Below, piece after piece: positions 1 through 9,047 of a DNA stretch of 64,000 bases (position 1 is the stretch's first letter; every line of letters starts with the position of its first letter). The position numbers were made by a program, and so were the translations under genes. The notes below the pieces were generated by a model. It was not told the DNA's origin. It made no database searches and worked only from the letters and a program-made list of their open reading frames with translations. The stretch is from Capnocytophaga sp. oral taxon 878 (lineage in GTDB: Bacteria; Bacteroidota; Bacteroidia; Flavobacteriales; Flavobacteriaceae). Where the stretch lies: the NCBI RefSeq assembly GCF_002999135.1, contig NZ_CP027229.1, forward strand, positions 2,062,001 to 2,126,000. Direction: 5' to 3'.

Positions 1-2
1 CT

Positions 3-299
3 TTTAAATACGCTGTGGTATGGAACAACGAAAGGCCGCATAATACTTACGAATACGGTGATTTTTATCTGCCTAAAGCTATAGTTTTTTACGATGTTAA
101 GGATGCTTATTTCCCTTCGGATTACTACTCGGTTGTAGAGATTGATGGGGAATTGGAACTTGGGCATATTAAGGCTGGTGGAGATACGGCTTGGTATGAG
201 CAACCACAACTATGGCACGAGGTGTGTAACCCTAAACTTATAAAACGCTTTGAGAAAAGTATTGCTGAACTAGACGAATTGCTGAATAAAGAAAAATAA
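3..299 (+). CDS. Hypothetical protein, 3' part only
   Basis: The reading frame is open to the left edge of the window, so the gene probably begins upstream; a GTG at 15 is the first possible start inside. The visible 98 or so residues are acidic and aromatic-rich (WNNERPHNTYEYGDFYLP near the start) with no signal peptide, membrane segment or motif that I recognise. The frame ends TAA at 299 and is followed by the IS630 remnant, so it may belong to an older locus interrupted by that element. No function is proposed. Confidence 0.6.
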   Translation, partial: FKYAVVWNNERPHNTYEYGDFYLPKAIVFYDVKDAYFPSDYYSVVEIDGELELGHIKAGGDTAWYEQPQLWHEVCNPKLIKRFEKSIAELDELLNKEK

Positions 300-362
300 C
301 AATGCCTTATTAGGAAAAAAGAGGGGAGAAAATGAAGTAGGCTAGTGCTTTATATTGGCAAT

Positions 363-575
363 TATAGTCAAACAAATTTAGATTGCGAATAAATAAAAAA
401 TTATTATCTTTGCACTGTCTTATCAAGGTCTGCTTAATATTTTTCAAATAGAATCCTTAAAACAAGAGTTACGCACACATCTTTATACAGATGCAAAACA
501 AGTATCTCAATGGGTTAAAGACACTTTTGAAGTTACCTATACTCCACAAGGAATGGCTGATTTACTTAACAGAAT
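363..575 (+). mobile_element. IS630-family remnant with internal deletion
   Basis: Bases 363-420 match the left end of the intact element at 1300 (TATAGTCAAAC, then the promoter). Bases 421-575 match 1590-1744 of its transposase gene almost perfectly. The roughly 230 bases between those blocks, including the transposase start, and everything after 1744 are missing. It is therefore a deleted copy without a right end, not an independent insertion that can still move. It fills most of the 321-base gap before the peptidase gene. Confidence 0.9.
383..412 (+). promoter_or_regulatory. Promoter retained in the IS remnant
   Basis: TTG at 383-385 and TATCTTTG at 405-412 are separated by 19 bases, the Bacteroidota -33/-7 arrangement. 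The same promoter drives the transposase in the intact copy. With that gene deleted here, the next gene downstream is the peptidase at 621, about 200 bases away. Confidence 0.65.
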
Positions 576-620
576 GAGGCAATTCGAACTAAATTTAGAA
601 ATCTTAAATAATTATCACAT

Positions 621-1247
621 ATGAAAAGATTATTTTTAACCTCATCATTCAGTTCAGTAGCAGAATTGTTTGAAGATTTTGCAGGTGAACCCGTAAAAGG
701 GAAAAAACTTGCTTTTATTCCAACAGCAAGTTTGGTAGAAAAAGTGCGTTTTTATGTAGATGATGATAGAAAAGCCTTTGAAAAATTAGGTCTTATCATA
801 GAAGAATTAGAAGTTTCTACCGCTACTACCGAAGAAATAGCTACAGCATTAGAGCGAAATGATTATATTTTCATTTCTGGAGGGAATACATTCTACCTAA
901 TGCAAGAACTAAAAAAGAAAGGGGCTGACAAGCTACTTATAGAACAAATTAATAATGGAAAGTTGTACATAGGTACTTCAGCGGGTTCTGTCATTGCCTC
1001 TCCTACTATTGAATTTGTTAGCGATATGGACGAGACCAAAAAAGCTCCTGAACTTACTGATTATTCAGGCTTACATTTGGTAGATTTTTACTTATTGCCT
1101 CATTATCTGAACTTTCCATATGAGGAATCTAGTCAAAAAGTAGTAAACGAATATTCACCGAAAATAGATCTGAGACCTATTTCCAACAATCAAGTAATTA
1201 CTGTTTTAGGTAATGAAATAAAAACACTTGAAAAACCCACCAGCTGA
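621..1247 (+). CDS. Peptidase E-like protein (S51 family)
   Basis: A 208-residue protein of the peptidase E / class I glutamine amidotransferase-like fold. Visible family marks are SGGN (about residues 86-89), where the chain turns into the substrate pocket, and GTSAGS (about residues 118-123), which carries the predicted nucleophile serine. A late histidine in LLPHYLNFP would suit the third member of the triad. The family consists of cytoplasmic serine peptidases, some specific for N-terminal Asp dipeptides; the substrate here is not known. It lies between two copies of the same IS, and the only promoter seen upstream is inside the IS remnant. Confidence 0.8.
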   Translation: MKRLFLTSSFSSVAELFEDFAGEPVKGKKLAFIPTASLVEKVRFYVDDDRKAFEKLGLIIEELEVSTATTEEIATALERNDYIFISGGNTFYLMQELKKKGADKLLIEQINNGKLYIGTSAGSVIASPTIEFVSDMDETKKAPELTDYSGLHLVDFYLLPHYLNFPYEESSQKVVNEYSPKIDLRPISNNQVITVLGNEIKTLEKPTS

Positions 1248-1319
1248 ACACGTTGGCAAAAGCCGCCATGCCCAGCTAACACCTATTGCAATAGCTATAT
1301 ATAGTCAAACAAATTTAGA

Positions 1320-1350
1320 TTGCGAATAAATAAAAGATTTATTATCTTTG
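1320..1350 (+). promoter_or_regulatory. Transposase promoter
   Basis: TTG at 1320-1322 and TATCTTTG at 1343-1350, spacing 20. The end of the -7 box is only eight bases from the ATG at 1359, so the message would have almost no leader. This rules out the longer in-frame start at 1320, which lies in the promoter. Confidence 0.7.
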
Positions 1351-1358
1351 CATTGTCT

Positions 1359-2399
1359 ATGGAACTAACAGTGTCACCAACAGAAATAGAGGAACTTAGA
1401 AAGCTCCAACGCAACTTGCAAGGTCGCTCGGATTATGCCCGAGTTACCTGCATTTTGATGCTTTCTATGGGCAATACTCCTATTTTTGTTGCTGATTGCT
1501 TGGGTATAGACATTTCTACTGTTTATCGTTATCGTTCCTTATATCTTGAAGGAGGACTAGATAAACTCCTTGAGAATCGTTATAGAGGTTATCAAGGTCT
1601 GCTTAATATTTTTCAAATAGAATCCTTAAAACAAGAGTTACGCACACATCTTTATACAGATGCAAAACAAGTATCTCAATGGGTTAAAGACACTTTTGAA
1701 GTTACCTATACTCCACAAGGAATGGCTGATTTACTTAACAGAATTGGTTTTTCCTACAAGAAAACAACCGAAGTGCCTTGTGAAGCGGATCCTTTAAAAC
1801 AAAAACTATTTGCTGAAGCACTCTCTAAAATTCTTCAAGAAAAGGAAGAAGGGGATGTGGTGTATTTTGCCGATGGTGTTCATCCTACGCACAACAGCCG
1901 TTCCACTTATGCTTGGATAGAGAAAGGTAAAGAGTTTCAACAACCAACAGTTAGTGGGCGTGATAGAGTGAATATTAATGGTTTACTTAATGCTTATGAT
2001 GTTACAGATGTAATAGCTCTTGATTGTGAATGCGTTAATGCAGAATCAACAAAAGAACTTTACGAATTAGCTCTTAAAAAGCATCCAAACGCTAAAAATA
2101 TTTATATTATATCCGATAATGCTCGCTACTATCACAATAAAGAACTTCAAAACTGGGTAGAAGATAATAGAATCAAGCAAATTTTCTTGCCTCCATACTC
2201 TCCGAACCTCAATTTAATAGAGCGCTTGTGGAAATTCTTACGAAAAAAAGTAATCAATACGGGTTTCTATCGGAACAAGACAGAATTCCGAGATGCTATA
2301 AGGAATTTCTTTGATAATATACATACTTATAAAAAGGAGTTAGAGTCACTTCTAACTCTCAATTTCCGTTTGATAAATTCGCAAACCATTTCTTTTTGA
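1359..2399 (+). CDS. IS630 family transposase
   Basis: This 346-residue protein begins with a helix-turn-helix region (VADCLGIDISTVYRYRSLY), has a winged middle part and ends in a DDE catalytic domain. The acidic triad is readable as D in VVYFADGVHP, D in IISDNARYY and E in NLNLIERLWKFLRK, with the 33-35 residue D-to-E spacing typical of IS630. The start at ATG 1359 gives MELTVSPTEIEEL and is fixed by the promoter just upstream. There is no frameshift, unlike many IS630 elements with two overlapping frames, so the element may be active. Confidence 0.92.
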   Translation: MELTVSPTEIEELRKLQRNLQGRSDYARVTCILMLSMGNTPIFVADCLGIDISTVYRYRSLYLEGGLDKLLENRYRGYQGLLNIFQIESLKQELRTHLYTDAKQVSQWVKDTFEVTYTPQGMADLLNRIGFSYKKTTEVPCEADPLKQKLFAEALSKILQEKEEGDVVYFADGVHPTHNSRSTYAWIEKGKEFQQPTVSGRDRVNINGLLNAYDVTDVIALDCECVNAESTKELYELALKKHPNAKNIYIISDNARYYHNKELQNWVEDNRIKQIFLPPYSPNLNLIERLWKFLRKKVINTGFYRNKTEFRDAIRNFFDNIHTYKKELESLLTLNFRLINSQTISF

Positions 2400-2458
2400 C
2401 TATAAATTCTATTTGAATAAAACGAGCATACAAACTGACAACTAACGAGTAATGACTA

Positions 2459-4330
2459 ATGTTTAGAACTGAATACGATGTAATAGTAATAGGCGGTGGA
2501 CACGCAGGAGCTGAAGCTGCTGCGGCAGCTGCTAATATGGGCGCACAAACCCTGCTAATTACTATGAACTTACAACATATTGCCCAAATGAGCTGCAACC
2601 CTGCAGTAGGAGGTATTGCTAAGGGACAAATAGTGCGTGAGATAGACGCACTGGGCGGCTATATGGGTATTATTACGGATAAAACGGCTATCCAATTTAA
2701 GATGCTGAACCAATCCAAAGGGCCTGCGATGTGGAGTCCGCGTGCGCAATCGGATAGGATGCGGTTTTCGGAAGCATGGCGCTTACAACTGGAGAGTCTT
2801 CCTACTCTTGACTTTTTTCAAGGGATGGTGAATGACCTGCTAATAGAAAAGGATAAAGTGGTAGGAGTACGCACCTCATTAGGGGTAAGTATTAAAGCTA
2901 AAAGTGTGGTGCTTACCAATGGTACCTTCTTGAACGGAGTAATGCACATAGGACTGAAACAGTTTGGCGGTGGACGCGCTGGTGAACCTGCTGCTTACGG
3001 GCTTACTGAATGCCTTGTAGAACACGGTTTTGAGGCTGGACGTATGAAGACGGGTACGCCGCCCCGTGTGGATGCCCGCTCGCTTGATTTTAGTAAGATG
3101 ATACCTCAGCCGGGGGATGCTAATCCGCAGAAGTTTTCATTTAGTGATGAAACTAAACCTCTTGCTGTGCAAAAGGACTGTTATATGACTTACACCAATG
3201 AGCGGGTGCATAATATACTGCGTACGGGTTTTGACCGTTCGCCTATGTTCCAAGGGATTATTCACGGTGTGGGGCCGCGCTATTGCCCATCGGTAGAGGA
3301 TAAGATTAATCGTTTTGCTGATAAAGAAAGGCACCCTATATTTGTAGAACCTGAAGGATGGGATACGGTTGAGATGTATGTGAATGGGTTTTCGACCTCG
3401 CTGCCTGAAGAGGTGCAATATGCTGCCCTTAGCCAAGTGGCGGGATTTGAGAATGTGAAGTTTTTAAGACCTGGGTATGCTATAGAGTATGATTACTTCC
3501 CCCCTACCCAGCTGAAACATACCTTGGAGACTAAACTGATAGAGAACCTTTATTTTGCTGGGCAAATAAATGGTACTACTGGTTATGAAGAGGCTGCTGC
3601 ACAGGGACTTATGGCGGGGGTGAACGCTGTGCTGAAAGTGCGTGAACGTGAGCCTTTTATCCTGAAAAGAGATGAGGCTTATATTGGGGTGCTTATTGAT
3701 GACCTGATTACTAAGGGTACTGAGGAGCCTTACCGTATGTTCACCTCACGTGCTGAATATCGTACGCTTTTGCGACAAGATAATGCTGATAATAGGCTTA
3801 CGCCTCTGGGCTATGAAATAGGTACTGTGAGTGAAGCTAGGTACCGCTTATGGGAGGCTAAAGAGCGTAGGGTGAGTGACTTTATTACTTATATAAAAGA
3901 GCTGAGTGTAACCCCTGAAGAGGTGAATCCTATATTAGAAAAATATGACTCATCGGCAATGAAACAGGGTGATAAACTACAGAAAGTGCTTTCGCGCCCT
4001 GATGTTACCCTTGCTGACTTTGAACATCTGAAAAGTGTGGCTGAGTACCTTGCTACTCATACCCTTAGCGAGGAAGAGAAGACTTGTGCCGAAGTGGAGG
4101 TGAAATATGCTGGCTATATAGAGAAAGAACGCAATAATGCTGACAAGCTGAACAGGCTGGAGAGTGTAAGGATTCCTGATAATTTTGATTATGATAAGAT
4201 TGTATCGCTTTCATTTGAGGGTAGGGAGAAGCTGAAGAAGATTAGACCTACTACTTTGTCACAGGCTTCGCGCATTAGTGGTGTATCGCCTGCGGATGTG
4301 AGTATCTTGCTGATTTATATGGGTAGATAG
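2459..4330 (+). CDS. mnmG: tRNA uridine-5-carboxymethylaminomethyl(34) synthesis enzyme MnmG
   Basis: This FAD enzyme acts with MnmE (not in the window) to put a carboxymethylaminomethyl group on U34 of tRNAs reading split codon boxes. The 623-residue length is standard. The N-terminus holds the dinucleotide fold VIGGGHAGAEAA (about residues 10-21), followed by SCNPAVGGIAKG and a conserved KTGTPPR loop near residue 200. The C-terminal helical MnmE-binding region ends with ISGVSPADVSILLIYM. The intact IS ends 54 bases before the ATG and may have separated the gene from its original promoter. A terminator follows. Confidence 0.97.
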   Translation: MFRTEYDVIVIGGGHAGAEAAAAAANMGAQTLLITMNLQHIAQMSCNPAVGGIAKGQIVREIDALGGYMGIITDKTAIQFKMLNQSKGPAMWSPRAQSDRMRFSEAWRLQLESLPTLDFFQGMVNDLLIEKDKVVGVRTSLGVSIKAKSVVLTNGTFLNGVMHIGLKQFGGGRAGEPAAYGLTECLVEHGFEAGRMKTGTPPRVDARSLDFSKMIPQPGDANPQKFSFSDETKPLAVQKDCYMTYTNERVHNILRTGFDRSPMFQGIIHGVGPRYCPSVEDKINRFADKERHPIFVEPEGWDTVEMYVNGFSTSLPEEVQYAALSQVAGFENVKFLRPGYAIEYDYFPPTQLKHTLETKLIENLYFAGQINGTTGYEEAAAQGLMAGVNAVLKVREREPFILKRDEAYIGVLIDDLITKGTEEPYRMFTSRAEYRTLLRQDNADNRLTPLGYEIGTVSEARYRLWEAKERRVSDFITYIKELSVTPEEVNPILEKYDSSAMKQGDKLQKVLSRPDVTLADFEHLKSVAEYLATHTLSEEEKTCAEVEVKYAGYIEKERNNADKLNRLESVRIPDNFDYDKIVSLSFEGREKLKKIRPTTLSQASRISGVSPADVSILLIYMGR

Positions 4331-4358
4331 GAGTGTTATACTTATAACAAGGATATTA

Positions 4359-4395
4359 TAGAGCAAAGTGTGTAAAGCGCTTTGCTCTTTTTTTG
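4359..4395 (+). terminator. Terminator after mnmG
   Basis: Stem GAGCAAAG (4361-4368) pairs with CTTTGCTC (4380-4387), followed by a run of T. It is correctly placed about 30 bases after the mnmG stop. Confidence 0.85.
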
Positions 4396-4411
4396 TGTGT
4401 TAGGGGGGAAA

Positions 4412-4464
4412 CTATCCTTCGTTTATAGTTCGTTTATCCTTCGTTATTCGTTCGTTCGGGATAG
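4412..4464 (+). repeat. TTCGTTTAT-type dispersed repeat, copy 1
   Basis: A 53-base array of about 10-11-base units (TTCGTTTATAG, TTCGTTTATCC, TTCGTTATTCG, TTCGTTCGGG) flanked by ATCC/GGAT. It is essentially identical to copy 3 at 33210. It lies in the 361-base gap between mnmG and glnS, on the strand of both genes. Confidence 0.9.
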
Positions 4465-4501
4465 GGTAATGGTATGGTGATATTGGAGTGCTGGGAAGGT
4501 G

Positions 4502-4560
4502 ATGTTAGAATCTTCTGAAAATCACATTAGAATCTTCTGAAAATGATATTAGAATGTTTT
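4502..4560 (+). repeat. 22-base tandem repeat upstream of glnS
   Basis: Two full copies and part of a third of a 22-base unit containing TTAGAATCTTCTGAAAAT; successive TTAG starts are at 4505, 4527 and 4549. It lies between dispersed repeat copy 1 and the glnS promoter. Confidence 0.85.
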
Positions 4561-4625
4561 GGGGGTTATGGTGGAATTGTTTTGGGTGCTGGGGGTATCT
4601 TGGGGAGTGTGAAGGTGTAATAAAA

Positions 4626-4656
4626 TTTGGTAATTGGCAAATTATTTGTACTTTTG
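4626..4656 (+). promoter_or_regulatory. glnS promoter
   Basis: TTTGG (4626-4630) and TACTTTTG (4649-4656) are spaced as usual for Bacteroidota. The leader to the ATG at 4692 is about 30 bases. The sequence AATTGGCAAATT within the spacer recurs near several other promoters here. Confidence 0.8.
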
Positions 4657-4691
4657 CAGTCTGAAATAATATACCATTAATCATTGAAAAA

Positions 4692-6401
4692 ATGAGTGAA
4701 GAATTAAAAGAACAACGTTCCAATAACTTTATTGAAAATATTATTGAGGAGGATTTGGCTGGGGGATTTCCTGCTAATGCTTTGCGTTTTCGTTTTCCTC
4801 CTGAACCCAATGGCTATTTGCATTTGGGGCATGCTAGTTCTATCTGCCTTAACTTTGGATTGGGGTTGCGTTATAATGCGCCTGTGAATTTACGTTTTGA
4901 CGACACGAATCCTTCAAAAGAGGAACAAGAATATGTGGATGCTATCCGGAAGGATGTGGAATGGCTTGGATTTAAATGGGATAAGGAGTGTTATGCTTCG
5001 GACTATTTTCAAGAACTATATGATTGGGCTGTTATGCTTATAAAGCAGGGGAAGGCTTATGTGGATAAACAGACCTCGGAAGAGATAGCTGCGCAGAAGG
5101 GTACGCCTACGGTTGCGGGAAGTGAGAGTCCGTATAGGAATACTCCTGTTGAGGAGAATCTTGCTCTTTTTGAGAGGATGAAGAATGGGGAGTTTGAGAA
5201 TGGTACTTATGTGCTTAGGGCTAAGATAGATATGGCATCGGCTAATATGCTAATGCGAGACCCTATTATTTATAGGATTATGAATGCTTCGCACCATCGT
5301 ACTGGGGATAAATGGCATATTTACCCTATGTATGACTGGGCACATGGTGAGAGTGATTACCTTGAACAGATTTCGCACTCACTTTGTACATTGGAGTTTT
5401 TGCCGCATAGGGAGTTATATGATTGGTTTTTAGACCAAGTTATGCCGAGGGAAGCGTTGCCCCAAGGAGAGGGAGGAACGCGCCCTAAACAGAGGGAGTT
5501 TGCACGCCGCAACCTTAGTCATACGATTGTGAGCAAGCGAAAGCTATTGCAATTGGTAAATGAAAATTATGTGGCTGGGTGGGATGACCCGCGTATGCCT
5601 ACTATTTCGGGACTTAGACGCCGGGGGTATACTCCTGAGGCTATTCGGAAATTTGCCGATACGATAGGGATTGCGAAGCGTGAGAACTTAATAGATGTAT
5701 CATTACTTGAGTTTTGTGTACGGGAGGATCTGAACAAAAAGGCTAATAGAGTAATGGCGGTGCTTGACCCTATAAAAGTAGTGATTACAAACTACCCTAA
5801 AGATACTGAAGAATGGCTTGAGGCTGAAAATAACCCAGAGGTGAGTGAACTGACTTTCCGGAAGGTGCCTTTTAGCAGAGAGCTTTATATAGAACGTGAT
5901 GATTTTAGGGAAGAGGCTGATAAAAAGTACTTCCGACTAAAATTAGGCGGTGAGGTGAGGCTAAAGAATGCGTATATTATTAAGGCTGAAAGTGTGGTGA
6001 AAGATGCTGATGGCAATATTACAGAAATACACTGTACTTATGATACTGAAAGCCGTAGTGGTAGTGGTACTGAGGCTAGCATGCGCAAGGTGAAGGGTAC
6101 GTTACACTGGGTATCGGTAGGGCATTGTGTGAAGGCTGAAGCGCGCTTATATGACCGCCTATTTACAATTGCTGAACCTGATAGACAAGAGGATAGCTTT
6201 TTGAATTATATCAATCCTGAATCATTAAAAGTAGTAACTGCTTATGTAGAGCCGAGCTTGAGGAGTGCTAAAGTAGGTGAGACATTGCAGTTCCAACGAT
6301 TGGGATACTTTAGTGTAGATCCTGACAGTACTGATGATAAGCTTGTATTCAATAAAACTGTAGGCTTAAAAGATACTTGGGAGAAAGTAAAAACTGAATA
6401 A
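4692..6401 (+). CDS. glnS: Glutaminyl-tRNA synthetase
   Basis: This class I aminoacyl-tRNA synthetase charges tRNA-Gln. The HIGH-type motif appears in [14 protein letters not shown] (about residues 37-50) and the KMSKS-type loop as VSKRKL (about residues 279-284). The anticodon-binding beta-barrel half follows, with [17 protein letters not shown] and a conserved KGTLHWVS segment. The 569-residue length is normal. Having GlnRS suggests direct charging of glutamine. It has its own promoter and is followed after five bases by thyA. Confidence 0.97.
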   Translation: MSEELKEQRSNNFIENIIEEDLAGGFPANALRFRFPPEPNGYLHLGHASSICLNFGLGLRYNAPVNLRFDDTNPSKEEQEYVDAIRKDVEWLGFKWDKECYASDYFQELYDWAVMLIKQGKAYVDKQTSEEIAAQKGTPTVAGSESPYRNTPVEENLALFERMKNGEFENGTYVLRAKIDMASANMLMRDPIIYRIMNASHHRTGDKWHIYPMYDWAHGESDYLEQISHSLCTLEFLPHRELYDWFLDQVMPREALPQGEGGTRPKQREFARRNLSHTIVSKRKLLQLVNENYVAGWDDPRMPTISGLRRRGYTPEAIRKFADTIGIAKRENLIDVSLLEFCVREDLNKKANRVMAVLDPIKVVITNYPKDTEEWLEAENNPEVSELTFRKVPFSRELYIERDDFREEADKKYFRLKLGGEVRLKNAYIIKAESVVKDADGNITEIHCTYDTESRSGSGTEASMRKVKGTLHWVSVGHCVKAEARLYDRLFTIAEPDRQEDSFLNYINPESLKVVTAYVEPSLRSAKVGETLQFQRLGYFSVDPDSTDDKLVFNKTVGLKDTWEKVKTE

Positions 6402-6406
6402 TCATA

Positions 6407-7231
6407 ATGCAAGCATATCACGATTTATTACGGCATATACTTGAGAAAGGGTATGCTAAAGATGACCGTACAGGTACGGGTACTACGAGTGTATTTGGTT
6501 ACCAAATGCGTTTTGACCTGAATGAGGGTTTCCCATTGGTAACTACTAAGAAAATACATTTGAAATCGGTAATTTATGAGTTATTGTGGTTTTTAAAAGG
6601 CGATACTAATATTAAATATCTTACTGATAATGGGGTGCGCATTTGGAATGAATGGGCAGACGCTAATGGGGACTTAGGCCCTGTATACGGTGCGCAATGG
6701 CGGAACTGGAATGGTGAGGCTATTGACCAAATAAAGGAGGTAGTAAAAACGCTGAAAAAGAACCCTGAGAGTAGGCGTATAATAGTTTCGGCTTGGAATC
6801 CTTCGGTATTGCCTGATACTGGAAAATCATTTGCTGAGAATGTAGCTAATGGTAAGGCTGCGTTACCGCCTTGTCATGCTTTATTTCAGTTTTATGTAGC
6901 TGATGGACGGCTATCATGCCAGTTATACCAACGCAGTGCAGATGTGTTTTTGGGAGTGCCTTTTAACATAGCCTCATACGCACTGCTTACAATGATGCTT
7001 GCGCAGGTATGTGAGTTACAATTAGGAGATTTTGTGCATACCTTTGGTGATGTACACATTTATAACAATCATAGAGAGCAGGTTGCACTACAGCTAAGTA
7101 GGACGCCTCGTGCATTACCAAAGATGCATCTTAATCCTGCTAAAAAAGATCTCTTTAGCTTTGACTATGAGGATTTCAGGTTAGAGGGATACGACCCTTA
7201 TCCGGCTATTAAAGCAGTAGTATCGGTATAA
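6407..7231 (+). CDS. thyA: Thymidylate synthase
   Basis: Converts dUMP and methylene-tetrahydrofolate to dTMP and dihydrofolate in the cytoplasm. The active-site cysteine is in [11 protein letters not shown] (about residues 155-165), with the phosphate-binding arginines in DDRTGTGT and [11 protein letters not shown] and the folate/dUMP loop in [17 protein letters not shown]. At 274 residues it is close to the usual 264. It follows glnS by five bases, so the two are probably cotranscribed. Confidence 0.98.
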   Translation: MQAYHDLLRHILEKGYAKDDRTGTGTTSVFGYQMRFDLNEGFPLVTTKKIHLKSVIYELLWFLKGDTNIKYLTDNGVRIWNEWADANGDLGPVYGAQWRNWNGEAIDQIKEVVKTLKKNPESRRIIVSAWNPSVLPDTGKSFAENVANGKAALPPCHALFQFYVADGRLSCQLYQRSADVFLGVPFNIASYALLTMMLAQVCELQLGDFVHTFGDVHIYNNHREQVALQLSRTPRALPKMHLNPAKKDLFSFDYEDFRLEGYDPYPAIKAVVSV

Positions 7232-7336
7232 AGGGCATACGTTAAAGTTTAGTTAAATAGTGAAATAGCTTTGGCTGTGTAGTGGATTTTTATTTTATTT
7301 GTGGCATTCTAACAAATAAAATTATAGCATATCACA

Positions 7337-8479
7337 ATGAAAAAGATTTGTACATTTATTATTGCTTTATTGGTGTTTCAAGGTGTTTTTGCCCAATTCA
7401 GTACGGAGACATTTAGCTCGGGGAAGATGGGCAGGAAGCAGAAGATAGGTATTTACAAGCCAGAAAAATACTCGGACAAACAGAGTTATCCGCTATTGGT
7501 AGTACTAAATGCAGAAACTTTAATGGACCCACTGATATCGATGTTGCGCTATTATGAGCAATTTGATGAAGTGCCTAAGTGTATAGTAGTAGGGGTGTAT
7601 GACATTCCGTTAGAAGATGTAGCTATTATTGATGAGGTAGCACGGCCTATTAATGAGTCGGCACGTTTTTTTGAGTTTATTACGACTGAATTAGTGCCTT
7701 ATATGCAAGGGAAGTTCCCTATTGGTATGAAAGGGATCATAGGCTCGGAACAAGCAGGATTTTTGCTAAATTACTATATGCTAACAGACAAGCCTGTGTT
7801 CAATATGTATGTGAGTTTGAACCCTATTACTGTACCACGTACAGGTGAACAGTTTGCCGAAGTATTGGCATTGGGAACTCCTAACCGCACCTTCTACTAT
7901 ATGGCTACTAGTGATATAGAGAATAAGCTGAATTACGATACTACAGTCCGTTTTGAGGGCTTTTTGCGTTCTACCGCTTCACACGAGTCGATAGAATATC
8001 ATTTTGCAGATTTGAAGGGTAGAAATGTGAATGCAGCTAAATTAGAAGCACTTTCACAAGCTTTAGACTTGTGTTTTGATGTGTATAAACCTATAGGAGG
8101 GAAGGAGTTTAAGACCAAAATGGAAACCCTTAGCAATGGGGTTTTTGAGTATTTGGAGAATAAATACAATACTATTGATAGTTATTTTGGTATTAAGAAA
8201 AAACCTTTACTAAATGATATTTTAGCAGATTATACTGCTATTAACCATACCGCAGACTGGGAGTCATTAAAGAAGCTTTCTAAATATGTAGAGGAAAATG
8301 GCTATGCTAAAACAGCTATGCCTAATTTCTTTTTGGCTGAATACTATGAAAAGACTTTAGATCATAAAAAAGCACTGAAAACATACCAAAAAGCATATAC
8401 TGAACCTAATATTGATTTCATTACAGGAGACCTTATAACAGAGCGTATCAACCGGTTGAAGTCGGGAGGGAAGAAGTAA
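7337..8479 (+). CDS. Secreted esterase-like protein, probable pseudoenzyme
   Basis: 380 residues with a clear signal peptide (MKKICTFIIALLVFQGVFAQ). The region from about residue 30 to 240 resembles the esterase D/enterochelin esterase type of alpha/beta hydrolase: IYKPEKY, YPLLVVLNAE, then an elbow-like GIIGSEQAGF. In active members the elbow reads GxSxGG; aligned here it is G136-S137-E138-Q139-A140-G141, so the nucleophile position holds glutamate. The C-terminus has TPR-like helices (FFLAEYYEKTLDHKKALKTYQKAY). It is probably periplasmic or exported. The substrate is unknown and activity is doubtful. It is 105 bases after thyA; no clear promoter was seen. Confidence 0.65.
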   Translation: MKKICTFIIALLVFQGVFAQFSTETFSSGKMGRKQKIGIYKPEKYSDKQSYPLLVVLNAETLMDPLISMLRYYEQFDEVPKCIVVGVYDIPLEDVAIIDEVARPINESARFFEFITTELVPYMQGKFPIGMKGIIGSEQAGFLLNYYMLTDKPVFNMYVSLNPITVPRTGEQFAEVLALGTPNRTFYYMATSDIENKLNYDTTVRFEGFLRSTASHESIEYHFADLKGRNVNAAKLEALSQALDLCFDVYKPIGGKEFKTKMETLSNGVFEYLENKYNTIDSYFGIKKKPLLNDILADYTAINHTADWESLKKLSKYVEENGYAKTAMPNFFLAEYYEKTLDHKKALKTYQKAYTEPNIDFITGDLITERINRLKSGGKK

Positions 8480-8496
8480 AAAAAACAGAAAAATTA

Positions 8497-9045
8497 ATGA
8501 ATGTTATTAAAACAAAAATTGAAGGTTTAGTAATCATTGAGCCTAAAGTATTCTTTGATGGACGGGGTTATTTTTTTGAATCATTTTCACAACAAAGATT
8601 TAATGAGTTGGTAGCTCCGGTTACCTTTGTACAAGATAACGAGTCAAAATCATCATACGGAGTGTTACGTGGATTACACTTTCAAAAACCACCTTTTGCC
8701 CAATCAAAATTGGTAAGAGTAGTAAAGGGAATGGTACTAGATGTAGCTGTAGACTTACGCCGTAATTCGCCTACCTTTGGACAGTATGAAGCTGTATTAC
8801 TTACAGAAGAAAACAAGCGACAGTTTTTTGTACCTAGAGGTTTTGCACACGGCTTTGCTGTACTAAGTGAAGAAGCTATATTTCAGTATAAATGCGATAA
8901 TTATTACGCACCACAAAGCGAAGGTAGTGTACTATGGAATGACCCTGCTATTGGTATTGATTGGCAACTGCCTGCTGAATCTGTCTTACTATCAGATAAA
9001 GATAAAAAATCCCCCTTGCTAAGTGAATTAGAAGCAATTTTCTGA
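8497..9045 (+). CDS. rfbC: dTDP-4-dehydrorhamnose 3,5-epimerase
   Basis: Third enzyme of dTDP-L-rhamnose synthesis for surface polysaccharide. The cupin fold of 182 residues shows the catalytic histidine in GVLRGLHFQKPPFAQSKLVR (about residues 57-76), the acidic partner in KGMVLDVAVDLR and the late FVPRGFAHGFAVLSE motif with its tyrosine YK nearby. The other rml genes are not in this window, so the gene is separated from a complete pathway cluster. It follows the esterase-like gene by 17 bases and is two bases from the aldolase gene. Confidence 0.95.
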   Translation: MNVIKTKIEGLVIIEPKVFFDGRGYFFESFSQQRFNELVAPVTFVQDNESKSSYGVLRGLHFQKPPFAQSKLVRVVKGMVLDVAVDLRRNSPTFGQYEAVLLTEENKRQFFVPRGFAHGFAVLSEEAIFQYKCDNYYAPQSEGSVLWNDPAIGIDWQLPAESVLLSDKDKKSPLLSELEAIF

Positions 9046-9047
9046 TT

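Larger units (their letters stand above)
1300..2404 (+). mobile_element. Intact IS630-family insertion sequence
   Basis: The ends are imperfect inverted repeats: TATAGTCAAA at 1300 on the left and its complement ending at 2404 on the right, with a second matching block (TTGCGAAT) about 20 bases inside each end. Both ends carry TA, the usual IS630 target duplication. A single uninterrupted transposase gene fills the element. It sits between the peptidase-E gene and mnmG, 54 bases from the mnmG start. A deleted relative lies at 363-575. Confidence 0.9.

Noticed and set aside
1248..1299. GCCGCCATGCCCAGCTAAC after the peptidase gene as another copy of the flank of repeat copies 3 and 7
   Set aside because: Only short scattered matches and no TTCGTTTAT core follow.
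1320..1358. Earlier in-frame start for the IS630 transposase
   Set aside because: The codons lie between the -33 and -7 boxes and before the transcript start.
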